This document shows, piece by piece, positions 42,508-52,305 of a stretch of 64,000 bases of DNA (position 1 is its first letter; each line of letters begins with the position of its first letter). Below the pieces are notes generated by a model that was not told where the DNA came from, searched no databases, and worked only from the letters and a program-made list of their open reading frames with translations. A program made the position numbers and the translations under genes. Origin of the DNA: RYN-230 sp963711705 (GTDB lineage Bacteria; Actinomycetota; Actinomycetes; Streptosporangiales; Streptosporangiaceae); NCBI GenBank assembly GCA_963711705.1, contig CAVQFM010000019.1, positions 372,001 to 436,000 of the forward strand, given 5' to 3'.

Positions 42508-44166
42508 ATGGCCGCAGCACAGGCTGGAACCTACGACGCGATAGTCGTCGGCGGGGGACATAACGGGCTGGTCGCGGCCGCGTATCTGGCCCGGTCCGGC
42601 GCACGGACGCTGGTCGTGGAGGGCCGCGGCAAGACCGGTGGCGCGGCCACCACCGAGGCCCCGTGGCCGGACGCGCCCGAGTTCCGGGTCACCCGGCTGT
42701 CCTACGTGATGAGCCTGCTCCCGCCGACCATCATCAACGACCTGGACCTGGCCCGGCACGGGTACAAGATCTACCCGATGGGCCCCTACTACCAGGCCTT
42801 CCCGGAGGGCGGCTCGATCAAGCTGTACGCGGACGACGCCAAGCGCAACCACGAGGAGGTGTCCAAGTGGTCCAAGAAGGACGCGGACGCCATGCCACGC
42901 TGGGACGCCTGGCTGGCCGGCCTGGCCGAGGTACTCGGCCCGCTGCTGCTCACCGTGCCGCCCAACCTCGGCTCCCGCAGCCCTAAGGACCTGCGTGAGA
43001 CGCTGCGGCTGGCCTGGCGGCACCGCGGCCTGGACGTGCGCACGATCGCCGACGTGACCCGGCTGATGACGATGAGCATCGCCGACCTGCTCGACGACTG
43101 GTTCGAATCCCCGCAGGTCAAGGGGGCGCTGGCGGTCAACGGCGTGATCGGCACCTGGGCCGGCCCGTACGAGCCGGGCACCGCCTACGTGATGGCCCAC
43201 CACTCGATCGGTGACGTGGGCGACGGCCACCTCGGGAACTGGGGCTTCCAGGAAGGCGGCATGGGCGCGGTGTCCGACGCGATCGCGGCCGCCGCCACCG
43301 AGCACGGCGCCGAGATCCGGCTCAACGCCGCGGTGTCGCGGATCCTGGTGGACAACGGCCGCGCCGTGGGCGTGGTCCTGGACAACGGCGACGAACTGCG
43401 CGCCACCGTGGTCGTGTCCACGCTGCACCCGCGGACCGCGTTCCTGGACCAGGTCGGCCGGGAACACCTGCCGCCGGACTTCGCCGCCGACATCGAGCAC
43501 TGGAAGACCCGCAGCGGCGTGGTGAAGATCAACCTGGCCCTGGGCGAGCTGCCCGACTTCACCGCCGACCCCGGCTCGCAGCTGCAGGAGCACCACACCG
43601 GGTCGGTGGAGATGGCGCCCACCATGGAGTACATCGAGCGCGCGTTCCAGGACGCCCGCGAGGGACGGCCCGCCGCCCGCCCGTTCAGCGACGGCGTGAT
43701 CCCCACCGCGTTCGACCAGACGCTGTCCCCGGCGGGCACGCACACCATGTCGCTGTTCACCCAGTGGGTGCCGGCCGACTGGAGCGAGCAGCCGCACACC
43801 GCCGAACTCGAGGCGTACGCGGACCGGATGATCGACTGCTACAACGAGCTGGCGCCCAACTTCAAGGCGTCCATCCTGCACCGGGACATCGTCGGCCCGT
43901 ATCAGATGGAGCAGGAGTACGGCCTGGTCGGCGGGAACATCTTCCACGGCGAGCTGTCCCTGGAGCAGCTGTTCCACATGCGGCCCGCGCCCGGGTACGC
44001 CGACTACCGGACCCCGGTGCCCGGCCTGTACTACGGCAGCTCGGCCACGCACGCGGGCGGCGGGGTGTGCGGCATTCCCGGCTGGCAGGCCGCGCGGGCC
44101 GCTATCGCGGACCAGAAGGCGGCCAAGCGGTCGGGCAGCGTGCGCCGGCTCACCCGGCGCTCATGA
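42508..44166 (+). CDS. PYROXD2/phytoene-desaturase-like FAD oxidoreductase (copy A)
   Basis: The 552-residue protein opens with the FAD dinucleotide loop DAIVVGGGHNGLVAAAYLAR, followed by VVEGRGKTGGAATTE. The C-terminal FAD loop is YYGSSATHAGGGVCGIPGWQ, and GLVGGNIFHGELSLEQLFHM is a family hallmark. It is not a carotenoid enzyme by context. It stands under operator 3 and overlaps the CoA ligase gene (ATGA). Two relatives lie at 46595 and 50614. The substrate is unknown; an amine or amine-derived acid is plausible from context. GGAAGGA precedes the ATG. Confidence 0.85.
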   Translation: MAAAQAGTYDAIVVGGGHNGLVAAAYLARSGARTLVVEGRGKTGGAATTEAPWPDAPEFRVTRLSYVMSLLPPTIINDLDLARHGYKIYPMGPYYQAFPEGGSIKLYADDAKRNHEEVSKWSKKDADAMPRWDAWLAGLAEVLGPLLLTVPPNLGSRSPKDLRETLRLAWRHRGLDVRTIADVTRLMTMSIADLLDDWFESPQVKGALAVNGVIGTWAGPYEPGTAYVMAHHSIGDVGDGHLGNWGFQEGGMGAVSDAIAAAATEHGAEIRLNAAVSRILVDNGRAVGVVLDNGDELRATVVVSTLHPRTAFLDQVGREHLPPDFAADIEHWKTRSGVVKINLALGELPDFTADPGSQLQEHHTGSVEMAPTMEYIERAFQDAREGRPAARPFSDGVIPTAFDQTLSPAGTHTMSLFTQWVPADWSEQPHTAELEAYADRMIDCYNELAPNFKASILHRDIVGPYQMEQEYGLVGGNIFHGELSLEQLFHMRPAPGYADYRTPVPGLYYGSSATHAGGGVCGIPGWQAARAAIADQKAAKRSGSVRRLTRRS

Positions 44167-46406
44167 CCGACCCCACCCCATCAGCAATACGCACGGTGCC
44201 CCCCACCGCCCCGGCGCCCAGCGCGGCCGCCGGGGCCGGTGACGGGGGCCGCCCGGCCGCCGGAGTCCAGCCCGCCCTGCGGGCGATGCTGGAGGCCCGC
44301 AGCGTCGCGCTGGTCGGCGCCAGCCCACGGGCGGGCAGCCTCGGCGAGCGGATGATCAGCGAGATCACCAGGAGCCCGGCCGGCCCCGAGGTGTACCTGG
44401 TCAATCCCCGGCACCAGCAGATCGCCGGGCGGCCCTGCCACGCCTCCCTGGCCGACCTGCCCGGCCCGGTCGACCTCGTCCTGCTGGCCGTGCCGGACCG
44501 GGCGCTGGAGGAGCAGCTGGCGCTGGCCGCCCAGCGGGGTGACCGCGGGGCGGTGATCTTCGGCAGCGCCCATGAGCTGCCCGGCCAGCCGCCCGGCTCG
44601 CGGCCCACGCTGCGGGAACGGCTGGCCGCCACCGCCCGGGCGGCCGGGATGGCGGTCTGCGGGGCGGGCTGCATGGGCTTCGTCAACGTGCCCTACGGCC
44701 TGCGGGCGGTCGGCTACGTCGAGCCCGACCCGCTGCCCCGCGGGCCGGTCGCGCTGGTCACCCACTCCGGGTCGGTGTTCTCCGCGCTGCTGCGCACCCA
44801 CCGCCGGCTGGGCTTCACGGTCGCGGTGTCCTCCGGCCAGGAACTGGTCACCCCGGCGGCCGAGTACGCCGAGTACGCGCTGACCCGGCCGGAAACCAAG
44901 GTGCTGGCGCTGGTCCTGGAGGCCATCCGGGACCCGGGCCGGCTGCGCGCGGTGCTCGGCCGGGCCGCGGCCGCCGGCATCCCGGTGGTCCTGCTCACCG
45001 CGGGCAGTTCGGCGGGGGGCCGGGCCATGGTGTCGGCACATTCCGGTGCGCTGGCCGCCGCCGACGGCGGGTGGGAGGCGCTGGCCGCCGCGTACGGCGT
45101 GCACCGGGTCGGTGACCTGGCCGAGCTGACCGACACCCTGGAACTGTTCGCGATCGGCCGCCGCGCGGTCCTCCCGGCCCGCCCGGGCGCGGCCGCCGGG
45201 ATAGCCACCGTGCACGACTCCGGCCTGGAACGCGCGCACGTCGCCGATGTGGCCGACGAGCTGGGCGTGCCGTTCGGCGCGATCAGCCCGGCCACCCGGG
45301 ACCGGCTGGCCGGGCTGCTCGATCCCGGCCTGGCGCCGGAGAACCCGCTGGACATGTGGGGCACCGGCGCGCACGCCCGCGAGCAGCTGGCCGGCTCGCT
45401 GGCCGCGCTGGCCAGCGATCCGGCGGTGGCCGCGGTGGCCCTGGCCGTGGACCTGGTGCACGAGTTCGACGGGGACCAGTCCTACCCGCTGGCCGTGCTC
45501 GACGCGGCCCAGCTGACCGGCAAGCCGGTCACCGTGCTCAGCAACATCCCCAGTGCCATCGACCCGGACGTCGCGGCCGGGCTGCGCGCGGCCGGGGTGC
45601 CGGTGCTGGAGGGCACCCGCAGCGGCCTGCTGGCCCTGCGCCACCTGCTCGACCACGCCCGCCGCCAGGCCGCCGGCCCGCCGCCCGCGGGCGCCGGTGC
45701 GCCACCGGCCGACCCGGCCCGCCGGGACCGCTGGGCCCCGGTGGTGGCCGCGGGCCAGGCCCGTGGCGCCCGGCTGCTCGACCTGCTCCGCGACTACGGG
45801 ATCGCCGCGGCCCGGGTGCGCGGCGCGGACAGCCGCGACACGGCCCTGGCCGCGGCCGGCGCGATCGGCTACCCGGTCGTGCTCAAGACCGACGAACCGG
45901 GGATCGCGCACAAGTCGGACGCGCGCGGCGTGGTGCTCGGCATCCCCGACCCGGGCACCCTGGCCGCCGCCTACCAGGACCTGGCCGAGCGGCTGGGCGC
46001 CCGGGTGCTGGTGTGCGAGACGATCGGCCCGGGCACCGAGCTGTCGCTGGGCCTGGCCCGGGACCGCGACCTGGGCCCGCTGGTGGTGATCGGCTCTGGT
46101 GGGGTGCTGGTCGAGCTGCTCGCCGACCGGGTGGTCGCGCTGCCGCCGGTCAGCCCGGGCCAGGCCGGGCAGATGATCGCCGGGCTGCGCGCGGCGAAGC
46201 TGCTGGCCGGGGTGCGCGGCCAGCCCGCCGCCGACCTGGGCGCGGTGGTGGCCGCGATCACCGGGCTGTCCCAGCTCGCCTGCGAGCTGGGTGACGTCCT
46301 CGAAGCGCTGGATGTGAACCCGCTGATCTGCGGGCCGGCCGGGGCGGTGGCCGTGGATGCCCTGGCCGTACCGCGCCCGGGCATCCACGGCCTGACTCCG
46401 GCCTGA
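44163..46406 (+). CDS. NDP-forming acyl-CoA synthetase (acetate-CoA ligase family, fused alpha-beta)
   Basis: The 747-residue protein has the CoA-binding domain first (MLEARSVALVGASPRAGSLG, VYLVNPRHQQIAGRPCHASL), a succinyl-CoA-ligase-like domain (VALVTHSGSVFSALL, then MVSAHSGALAAADGGWEAL with the likely phospho-His), a low-complexity linker near residue 505, and an ATP-grasp domain (IGYPVVLKTDEPGIAHKSDA). It converts an acid and CoA to acyl-CoA with ATP. ATG 44163 overlaps the flavoprotein stop. With the acyl-CoA dehydrogenase at 56860, it suggests that the carbon skeleton is finally handled as a CoA ester. Confidence 0.88.
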   Translation: MTDPTPSAIRTVPPTAPAPSAAAGAGDGGRPAAGVQPALRAMLEARSVALVGASPRAGSLGERMISEITRSPAGPEVYLVNPRHQQIAGRPCHASLADLPGPVDLVLLAVPDRALEEQLALAAQRGDRGAVIFGSAHELPGQPPGSRPTLRERLAATARAAGMAVCGAGCMGFVNVPYGLRAVGYVEPDPLPRGPVALVTHSGSVFSALLRTHRRLGFTVAVSSGQELVTPAAEYAEYALTRPETKVLALVLEAIRDPGRLRAVLGRAAAAGIPVVLLTAGSSAGGRAMVSAHSGALAAADGGWEALAAAYGVHRVGDLAELTDTLELFAIGRRAVLPARPGAAAGIATVHDSGLERAHVADVADELGVPFGAISPATRDRLAGLLDPGLAPENPLDMWGTGAHAREQLAGSLAALASDPAVAAVALAVDLVHEFDGDQSYPLAVLDAAQLTGKPVTVLSNIPSAIDPDVAAGLRAAGVPVLEGTRSGLLALRHLLDHARRQAAGPPPAGAGAPPADPARRDRWAPVVAAGQARGARLLDLLRDYGIAAARVRGADSRDTALAAAGAIGYPVVLKTDEPGIAHKSDARGVVLGIPDPGTLAAAYQDLAERLGARVLVCETIGPGTELSLGLARDRDLGPLVVIGSGGVLVELLADRVVALPPVSPGQAGQMIAGLRAAKLLAGVRGQPAADLGAVVAAITGLSQLACELGDVLEALDVNPLICGPAGAVAVDALAVPRPGIHGLTPA

Positions 46407-46409
46407 CGG

Positions 46410-46580
46410 TCAGCCGAGGTAATTGACGTGTGAGCTGATCCGCTTGGTCCCGCAGCCGTGCGAGCCGGGCAGGCCCATGCCGTCGGTGGCCTCGCTGTCC
46501 TTGCTGCACGTGGCCCACAGCCAGTAATGCGAGTGGCTGCCGATGGTGAAGCGGTAGTTCACCGCCCCGCAGCCGAAGCC
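46410..46580 (-). pseudogene. C-terminal fragment of a secreted protein
   Basis: The minus-strand frame ending at 46410 reads GFGCGAVNYRFTIGSHSHYW, then LWATCSKDSEATDGMGLPGS and HGCGTKRISSHVNYLG. Codon use and three cysteines look like a real exported domain, but there is no start codon; upstream it runs through an eight-base G run into the end of the adjacent flavoprotein gene. It is a 5'-truncated remnant of unknown family. Confidence 0.4.
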
Positions 46581-46594
46581 CCCCCCAGCGGCGG

Positions 46595-48281
46595 TCAGCG
46601 CTTGGTGCGGCGGGCGGTGGCGGTGAGCGCGGCGGCGCCGGTGGCACCGGCCCGCACGGCACCGGTGCGCAGCGCGGCCGCCCGGCGGCGCAGCCGGTCG
46701 GCCCGGCGGTCGGCCAGCACCTGGCGCACCACGTTACGGCCCGGGATGCCGGTGACCCCGCCACCGCCGTGGGTGGCCGACCCGGCCTGGTACAGCCCGG
46801 GCACCGGGGTGCGCAGGTCGGCATAGCCGGCTGCGGGCCGGGCGTGGAACATCTGGCCCAGGGACAGTTCCCCGTGGAAGATGTTCCCGCCGACCAGGCC
46901 GTACTCCTCCTGCATCTGGTGCGGCCCGATCACCTGCCGGTGCCGCACCGAGCTGGCGAAGCCCGGCGCCACCTGCTCCATCCGGTCGATCACCCGGTCC
47001 GCATAGTCAGCCAGCGCCGCCTCGTCCGGCTGGTCAGCCCAGGTGTACGGCACCCACTGGGTGAACATCGACATGACGTGGTGGCCGGGCGGGGCCAGCG
47101 AGTCGTCGAACACGCTGGGAATGCAGAATGTCCGCGAACGGCCGCTGCGCGGGCTGCCCGCTGACCGCCTGCTGGAACGCGGTCTCGATGTCGTCCAGGC
47201 TCTCGGCCAGCACGATCGTGCCGCCGTGGATCTGCGGGTCGGCCTCGGGGTGGCTGGTGAACACCGGCAGCCGGTCCAGGGCCAGGTTGATCTTGACCGT
47301 GCCGCTGCGGGTCTGCCAGCGCTCGATGTCGGCCACGAAGCCCGGCGGCAGCACGGCCGGGTCGACCAGCCGCAGGAACGAGATCTGCGGGTGCGCGGTG
47401 GTGATGACGGTGTCCGCGTCGATCTCCTCGCCGCTGGCCAGCGTCACCCCGGCGACCCGGCCTCCCCGGGTGCGGATCTGGGCCACCTCGGCCCCGGTGC
47501 GCACCGCGGCGCCGAACGAGCGGGCCGCGGCGGCCAGCGCGCTGGTCACCCCGCCCATCCCGCCGCGCGGGAAGCCCCACGCGCCGGCCTGGCCGTCCAC
47601 CCCGCCGATGTGGTGGTGCAGCATCACGTACGCGGTACCCGCCGAGCGCGGGCCGGCCCAGGTGCCGATCACCCCGGACACCGACAGCAGGCCGAGCATG
47701 GCATCGCTCTCGAAGTACCCCTCGATCAGGTCGGCGATGCTGCCGGTGAGCAGCCGGGTGACGTCCACCACGCCGCGCTCGTCCAGCCCGCGCAGGTGGC
47801 GCAGCAGCAGTCCCTGGCGCAGCAGGTCCACCGGGCGGCGCGAGCCCAGCTTGGGCGGGATCTCGTCCAGCATCGGACCGAGCACCTGGCCGATCGCGGC
47901 CAGGTGCGCCTCGTACCGGGGATACGCGTCGGCGTCGCGGGCCGAGAACTTGGCGATCTCGGCGTGCCGCTGCGCCGGGTCATCGGGCAGCCGCAGGTAC
48001 CGGCCGTCGGCCCGGGGGGCGAAGTACGGGCCCTGCGGGAACACGTGATAGCCGTGCCGGGCCAGGCCCAGGTCGCGCACCAGGTCCGGGGGGAGCAGGG
48101 AGACCACGTAGGACAGCGAGGTCACCGTGTAGTCCGGGCCGAACGGGTGCTCGCTGACCGCCGCCCCGCCGACCACCGGGCGGCGCTCGCAGACCAGTAC
48201 GTCCAGCCCGCTCTTGGCTAGATAGGCCGCCGCGACCAGCCCGTTGTGCCCGCCACCGACCACCACCACATCCCGCCTCAT
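46595..48281 (-). pseudogene. PYROXD2-like FAD oxidoreductase (copy B), frameshifted near 47127
   Basis: From ATG 48281 the protein reads RRDVVVVGGGHNGLVAAAYL and VCERRPVVGGAAVSE through PFADI; there one extra base (or two missing) at 47125-47132 breaks the frame. The second frame continues IPSVFDDSLAPPGHHVMSMF, YGLVGGNIFHGELSLGQMFH and a stop at 46595. Copy A shows PFSDGVIPTAFDQTLSPAG at this place, confirming the junction. Restored length is about 562 residues. It is the last gene of the minus-strand operon starting at 52275. AAGGAG precedes the start; ATG 48284 is an alternative. Confidence 0.8.
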
Positions 48282-48308
48282 CATGCTCCTTCCGGGTCAA
48301 CCAGCAGG

Positions 48309-49442
48309 TTACGCGGCGGGCCCGCCGGCCAGCCGGCGGGCCACGTAGGCACCGATGTCGGCGCTGGGCTGCTCCATCGGCGCCAGGTAGCCGGCCGAGA
48401 ACCGGCGCGACCGCATCCCATCCTGGACCTGCTCGCAGATCAGCCAGTCCTGCCGGTTCACCAGGTCCCAGAACCCGGTCGCGTCGGATCCGTCGAAGTC
48501 ATCCCGGGCCAGCTCATCGGGGTGGAACAGGAAGTCGCACAGCACGGTGGTGTGCCCGGCCGAGCGTGGCCACACGGTGAACGCGGCCACGTGGTCGGCG
48601 GACAGGCTGAGCATGAGGTTGGGCAGCACCAGCTCGCCGAAGTGCCGGCTGCGCTCGGCGTCGGACAGCCCGGGGAACGGCGCCCGCCGGGTGGTCCCGG
48701 TCAGGGTGAACGTGCTGGCCCCGGCCCGGTGCGGGATGCCCGCGTCCCAGTCCAGATCGCCGCCGCCGCGGCGGAACGCCGGGACCAGTTCGCACAGCTC
48801 CGGGTGAACCGGGCCGCAGTGGTAGCACTCGTTGTAGTTCTCCAGGATGACCTTCCAGTTGGCGGCCACGTCGTAGCGCAGCCGGGCCGCGGTGCGCAGC
48901 CCGGCCAGCGGATACCGGGCCAGCCGCCCCGGTATCCCGCCCAGCGTGGCCGCCAGCGGGTCCGCGTCGCCGCGCGGGTCCAGCCGGGCGAACAGGAACC
49001 CGCCCCAGCCGGCCACGTCCACCGGGTGCAGCCCCAGCTCGGCCCGGTAGCGGCGCAGCGACGGCAGGAACGGCGCGGCGCGCAGCTCGCCGCCGAGCCC
49101 GTAGGTCCAGGCGTGGTAGGGGCAGCGCACCGCCCCGGCGAAGCACCCGGTGCGGGCCGGGTCGGCGGACGGCTGGCCCGCGGCGGGCGGCACCAGCCGG
49201 CTGCCCCGGTGCCGGCACAGGTTGTACCAGCCCGCCAGCGTCCCATCGGCGGTGCGGGCGACCACGATGCTCTCGCCCGCCACGTCGGCGGTCAGGTAGT
49301 CGCCCGGCTGGGCCAGGCTCTCGGTGCGGCCGACGCAGAACCAGCCGGCGAACAGCACGGCGTCCCGTTCCCGGGCGAACTCGGCCTCGCCGACATAACT
49401 GGCCCGGGGCAGGCTGGGCTCCAGCGGCACCCGGCTGGTCAC
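48309..49442 (-). CDS. Rieske non-haem iron oxygenase, alpha subunit (copy 1)
   Basis: The 377-residue protein has a Rieske [2Fe-2S] centre: NLCRHRGSRLV and, 24 residues on, VRCPYHAWTYGL. The catalytic domain has the mononuclear Fe ligands in ENYNECYHCGPVHPELC and a later Asp in the DLVNRQDW area. The layout resembles Rieske oxygenases that demethylate betaines (GbcA/CMO type) more than aromatic dioxygenases. No ferredoxin or reductase gene is adjacent. GTG 49442 overlaps the stop of the DAO flavoprotein gene, giving translational coupling and suggesting sequential steps. Confidence 0.88.
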   Translation of the reverse strand: MTSRVPLEPSLPRASYVGEAEFARERDAVLFAGWFCVGRTESLAQPGDYLTADVAGESIVVARTADGTLAGWYNLCRHRGSRLVPPAAGQPSADPARTGCFAGAVRCPYHAWTYGLGGELRAAPFLPSLRRYRAELGLHPVDVAGWGGFLFARLDPRGDADPLAATLGGIPGRLARYPLAGLRTAARLRYDVAANWKVILENYNECYHCGPVHPELCELVPAFRRGGGDLDWDAGIPHRAGASTFTLTGTTRRAPFPGLSDAERSRHFGELVLPNLMLSLSADHVAAFTVWPRSAGHTTVLCDFLFHPDELARDDFDGSDATGFWDLVNRQDWLICEQVQDGMRSRRFSAGYLAPMEQPSADIGAYVARRLAGGPAA

Positions 49443-50617
49443 AGATCACCGTCGTAGGGGAACGGGGCCCGGATAGGCCGGCCCTCGGCGAACCGGCCCG
49501 GCCGGAACGGCTCAATGTCCACGTGAGCGGCCTTGCCGCCGGTGATGAGCTCCGCGACGGCCTCGCCCACCGCCGGCGAGATCTTGAAGCCGGTCCCGGA
49601 GAAACCGGCGGCCAGCACCAGGCCGGGCCGGCCGGGCACCTCGCCCAGCAGCGGCCGGCAGTCGGGGGTCATGTCGTAGGCGCCGGTGACCCCGCGGGCG
49701 ATCCCGGCGTCGGCCAGCGCGGGCACCCGGCGCGCGGCCGCGCCGACCAGCCCGGCCAGTTCCTCCGGCCGCGCGATAGCCGGGTCCGGCGCGGCCAGCA
49801 CCTGGTCCGGGTCGGCGCCGCGCGGCCCGGTGAAGCTGCCGACCAGCGTCATCCGGCCGCCCGCCTCCGGCCGGAAGTAGGTCTGGGTGGTGGAGTCGAT
49901 GCAGGCGATGGGCGCACCACCGCCTGCCGGGTGGCTGAGCAGGGCGACGTGATGCAGTTCGGTCTCGATGGGCAGGTCCACCCGGGCGTCCCGGAGCAAC
50001 GGGGGCGCCCACACGCCCGCGGCCAGCAGCACGGTCCCGGCGGGCAGCGGCCCGTGATCGGTGAGCACGCCGGTGACCCGGCCGCCGGCCAGCTGCAGCG
50101 CGTAGACCGGGGAATTGGGCTGGTAGCGCACTCCCCGGTCGCGGGCGGCGGCGAGCAGGTCACCGGCCACGACCGCGCCGTCCCCGTAGCCACCCTCGGG
50201 CTCCCAGGCCACCTGAGTCAGGTCGTCGGTGCGGATACCCGGCGCCCGCCGGGCGAACGTGGCCGCGTCGATGACTTCGGCCGCCGCCCCGCACGAGCGC
50301 TGCATGGCCACATTGGCCGCGAGGGCCTGCTCCTCGCCGGGCAGCACGATGCGGGCGAACCCGGTGCGCCGGACCACCGGCGGCCGCCCGGTCAGCTCCG
50401 GCCACTCGGCGAACATCCGGTCGCTGCGCACGGCCAGCTCGACCTCGCCCTGGAACGTGTAGTGCATCCGGACCAGGGCCGAGGACCGGCTGCTCATCCC
50501 GGACCCGGCCGTGCCCCGGTCCAGCACCAGCACGTCCCCCGCGCCCAGCCGGCTCAGGTGAAACGCGGCCGAGGCACCGGCCACCCCGGCTCCCACGATG
50601 ATGACGTCCGGGTTCAC
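49439..50617 (-). CDS. DAO-family FAD oxidoreductase (sarcosine/glycine oxidase-like)
   Basis: The protein is 392 residues, with FAD loop DVIIVGAGVAGASAAFHLSR and VLDRGTAGSGMSSRSSALVR, substrate domain with VAWEPEGGYGDGAVVAGDLL, and the C-terminal FAD region GAYDMTPDCRPLLGEVP and AAGFSGTGFKISPAVGEAVA. Such enzymes oxidise secondary or tertiary N-methyl amines. GTG 50617 overlaps the stop of copy C, and its own stop overlaps the Rieske start. A longer start upstream would run through the preceding gene and is rejected. Confidence 0.88.
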   Translation of the reverse strand: MNPDVIIVGAGVAGASAAFHLSRLGAGDVLVLDRGTAGSGMSSRSSALVRMHYTFQGEVELAVRSDRMFAEWPELTGRPPVVRRTGFARIVLPGEEQALAANVAMQRSCGAAAEVIDAATFARRAPGIRTDDLTQVAWEPEGGYGDGAVVAGDLLAAARDRGVRYQPNSPVYALQLAGGRVTGVLTDHGPLPAGTVLLAAGVWAPPLLRDARVDLPIETELHHVALLSHPAGGGAPIACIDSTTQTYFRPEAGGRMTLVGSFTGPRGADPDQVLAAPDPAIARPEELAGLVGAAARRVPALADAGIARGVTGAYDMTPDCRPLLGEVPGRPGLVLAAGFSGTGFKISPAVGEAVAELITGGKAAHVDIEPFRPGRFAEGRPIRAPFPYDGDL

Positions 50618-52275
50618 TGTGTGCTCCGTTCGCTTCCGGCCCGGCCCGCGCTCCGCCCGCCCCGGGCCCGGCTCCGCTTCAGGTCGGCCAGCACCCGGTG
50701 GGCCGCGTTGTACCCCGGTGCCCCGGTGACCCCACCGCCCGGGTGGGCGCCGGCCCCGCACAGGTACAGCCCCCGCACCGGGGTCGCGTACCGGGCCCAG
50801 CCGGGCACCGGCCGCATGTGGAACAGCTGGTCGAGCTGGAGGTCGCCGTGGAAGATGTTGCCCTCGGTCAGCCGGTAGGTCCGCTCCAGATCCAGCGGGG
50901 TGAGCACCTGGCGGGCCAGCACCGCGCCCGGCACGTTGGGCGCGAAGGCGCCGATCCGGGTGACCACCCGGTCGCCCAGCTCGTCCCGCCGGCTATCCCA
51001 CGTGCCGCCGGCCAGCCGGTACGGCACGTACTGCACGAAGCAGGTCATGACGTGCCGCCCGGCCGGGGCCAGCGACGGGTCCACGTTGGACGCGACCACG
51101 CAGTCGATGAACAGCTGGCCGGGGTCGGCCAGCTCGCCGCGCTTGGCCCGGTCGTAGCAGGCGTCGGCCACGGCCAGGTCGGGCGGCAGGGTGAACAGCG
51201 CCCGCTGGCCCGGGCCCGCCTCCGGCGGCATCCCCGCCACCCTCGGCTCCTCGCCCAGCACCAGGTTGACCTTGGCGCACGGGCCGTCCATCTTGATCCC
51301 GGCCACCGCGGCCCGGAAGTCCTCGGGCAGCTCGGCCTTGTCCACCAGGTGCAGGAACGTCCGCTTGGGGTCGGCCCCGGACAGCACCACCCGGGCGGTC
51401 AGCTCCTCACCACTGGCCAGCGCCACGCCGGCCGCCCGGCCACCGCGGACCGCGATCTGCGCCACCGGCGCCCCGGTGCGGATCTGCATGCCGTGCGCCT
51501 GGCCGGCCGCGGCGATCGCGCCGGTGATCGCGCCCATCCCGCCCATGACGTGCCCGAAGAACCCGGGCACCGCATCGTCCCCGCCGGTGAGCAGGTGGAA
51601 GACCAGCCCGATCAGGGTGCCGGGCTGATACGGCCCGCCGTGCTTGCCGTACAGGTTGTTGGCCAGCAGCAGCGCCTTGGCCTGCCGGGACTCGAACCGG
51701 GTGTCGATGAACTGGCCCAGGCTCCCGGTCAGCAGCCGGGTCAGGCCCTCGACGTCCCGGCCCCGCACGCCCCGCAGCCGCCGGCCGAGCCGGAGCAGCT
51801 CGCCGGCCTGCCGCAGGCCGCCCGCCCTGGTGTCCGGCGGCAGCTCCAGGAACAGCGGCTGCAGCCGGGCCCCCAGCGCGCGCAGCTCGTCATGCACGGC
51901 GCGGAACGCGCGCGCGTCGGCCGGCGAGTACCGCTGCAGCCCGGCCGCGGTGCGGTCCGGGTCGGCCCAGTCGGCCAGCACCTCGCCGCCGTCCAGCGCC
52001 ACCTGCAGGGCGGGCTCGCACGGCACCATCCGCAGCCCATGCTGGCCCAGCCGCAGCCCGCGGATCACCTCGGGCCGCAGCATGCTGGCGATGTACGAGG
52101 TGGTGGACGCGCGGCAGCCGGGCGCGATCTCCTCGGTGACGCAGCAGCCGCCGATCACGTCCCGGGCCTCGACCACCAGCGTGGCCAGCCCGGCCTGGGC
52201 CAGCAGCGCGCCCGCGGTCAGCCCGTTGTGCCCGGCGCCGACCACGATCACGTCCCAGCGAGGCGAGGCAGGCAC
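50614..52275 (-). CDS. PYROXD2-like FAD oxidoreductase (copy C)
   Basis: A 553-residue relative of copies A and B: FAD loop WDVIVVGAGHNGLTAGALLA, VVEARDVIGGCCVTEE, LTEGNIFHGDLQLDQLFHMR and C-terminal GLYLCGAGAHPGGGVTGAPG. GTG 52275 has GGAG nine bases upstream; the farther GTG 52299 would lie inside the palindrome at 52293-52305. It is the first gene of a four-gene coupled operon (copy C, DAO protein, Rieske, copy B). Divergence from copies A and B is larger than between those two, so its substrate may differ. Confidence 0.85.
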   Translation of the reverse strand: MPASPRWDVIVVGAGHNGLTAGALLAQAGLATLVVEARDVIGGCCVTEEIAPGCRASTTSYIASMLRPEVIRGLRLGQHGLRMVPCEPALQVALDGGEVLADWADPDRTAAGLQRYSPADARAFRAVHDELRALGARLQPLFLELPPDTRAGGLRQAGELLRLGRRLRGVRGRDVEGLTRLLTGSLGQFIDTRFESRQAKALLLANNLYGKHGGPYQPGTLIGLVFHLLTGGDDAVPGFFGHVMGGMGAITGAIAAAGQAHGMQIRTGAPVAQIAVRGGRAAGVALASGEELTARVVLSGADPKRTFLHLVDKAELPEDFRAAVAGIKMDGPCAKVNLVLGEEPRVAGMPPEAGPGQRALFTLPPDLAVADACYDRAKRGELADPGQLFIDCVVASNVDPSLAPAGRHVMTCFVQYVPYRLAGGTWDSRRDELGDRVVTRIGAFAPNVPGAVLARQVLTPLDLERTYRLTEGNIFHGDLQLDQLFHMRPVPGWARYATPVRGLYLCGAGAHPGGGVTGAPGYNAAHRVLADLKRSRARGGRSAGRAGSERSTQ

Positions 52276-52292
52276 CGTGGCGGGCTCCGTTC

Positions 52293-52305
52293 TGACCACT
52301 GGTCA
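52293..52305. promoter_or_regulatory. Second-type operator TGACCACTGGTCA
   Basis: A 13-base palindrome (TGACCA-C-TGGTCA) stands between the copy C operon and the divergent TetR gene. A related element, TGACCAGTAGTCA, lies at 52392-52404. A TATGAT box at 52330-52335 between them could serve the TetR gene. Confidence 0.6.

Noticed and set aside
44163..46406. A longer start for the CoA ligase at 43764
   Set aside because: It would lie inside the flavoprotein gene in another frame; the ATGA overlap at 44163 is the natural start.
49439..50761. Longer N-terminus of the DAO protein from 50761
   Set aside because: The extra 48 residues are Arg/Gly/Pro-rich and overlap the preceding gene; GTG 50617 begins right before the FAD loop.
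42508..52275. Carotenoid biosynthesis cluster based on phytoene-desaturase-like proteins
   Set aside because: There is no phytoene synthase, GGPP synthase or lycopene cyclase; the PYROXD2-type ends and amine-related neighbours fit better.
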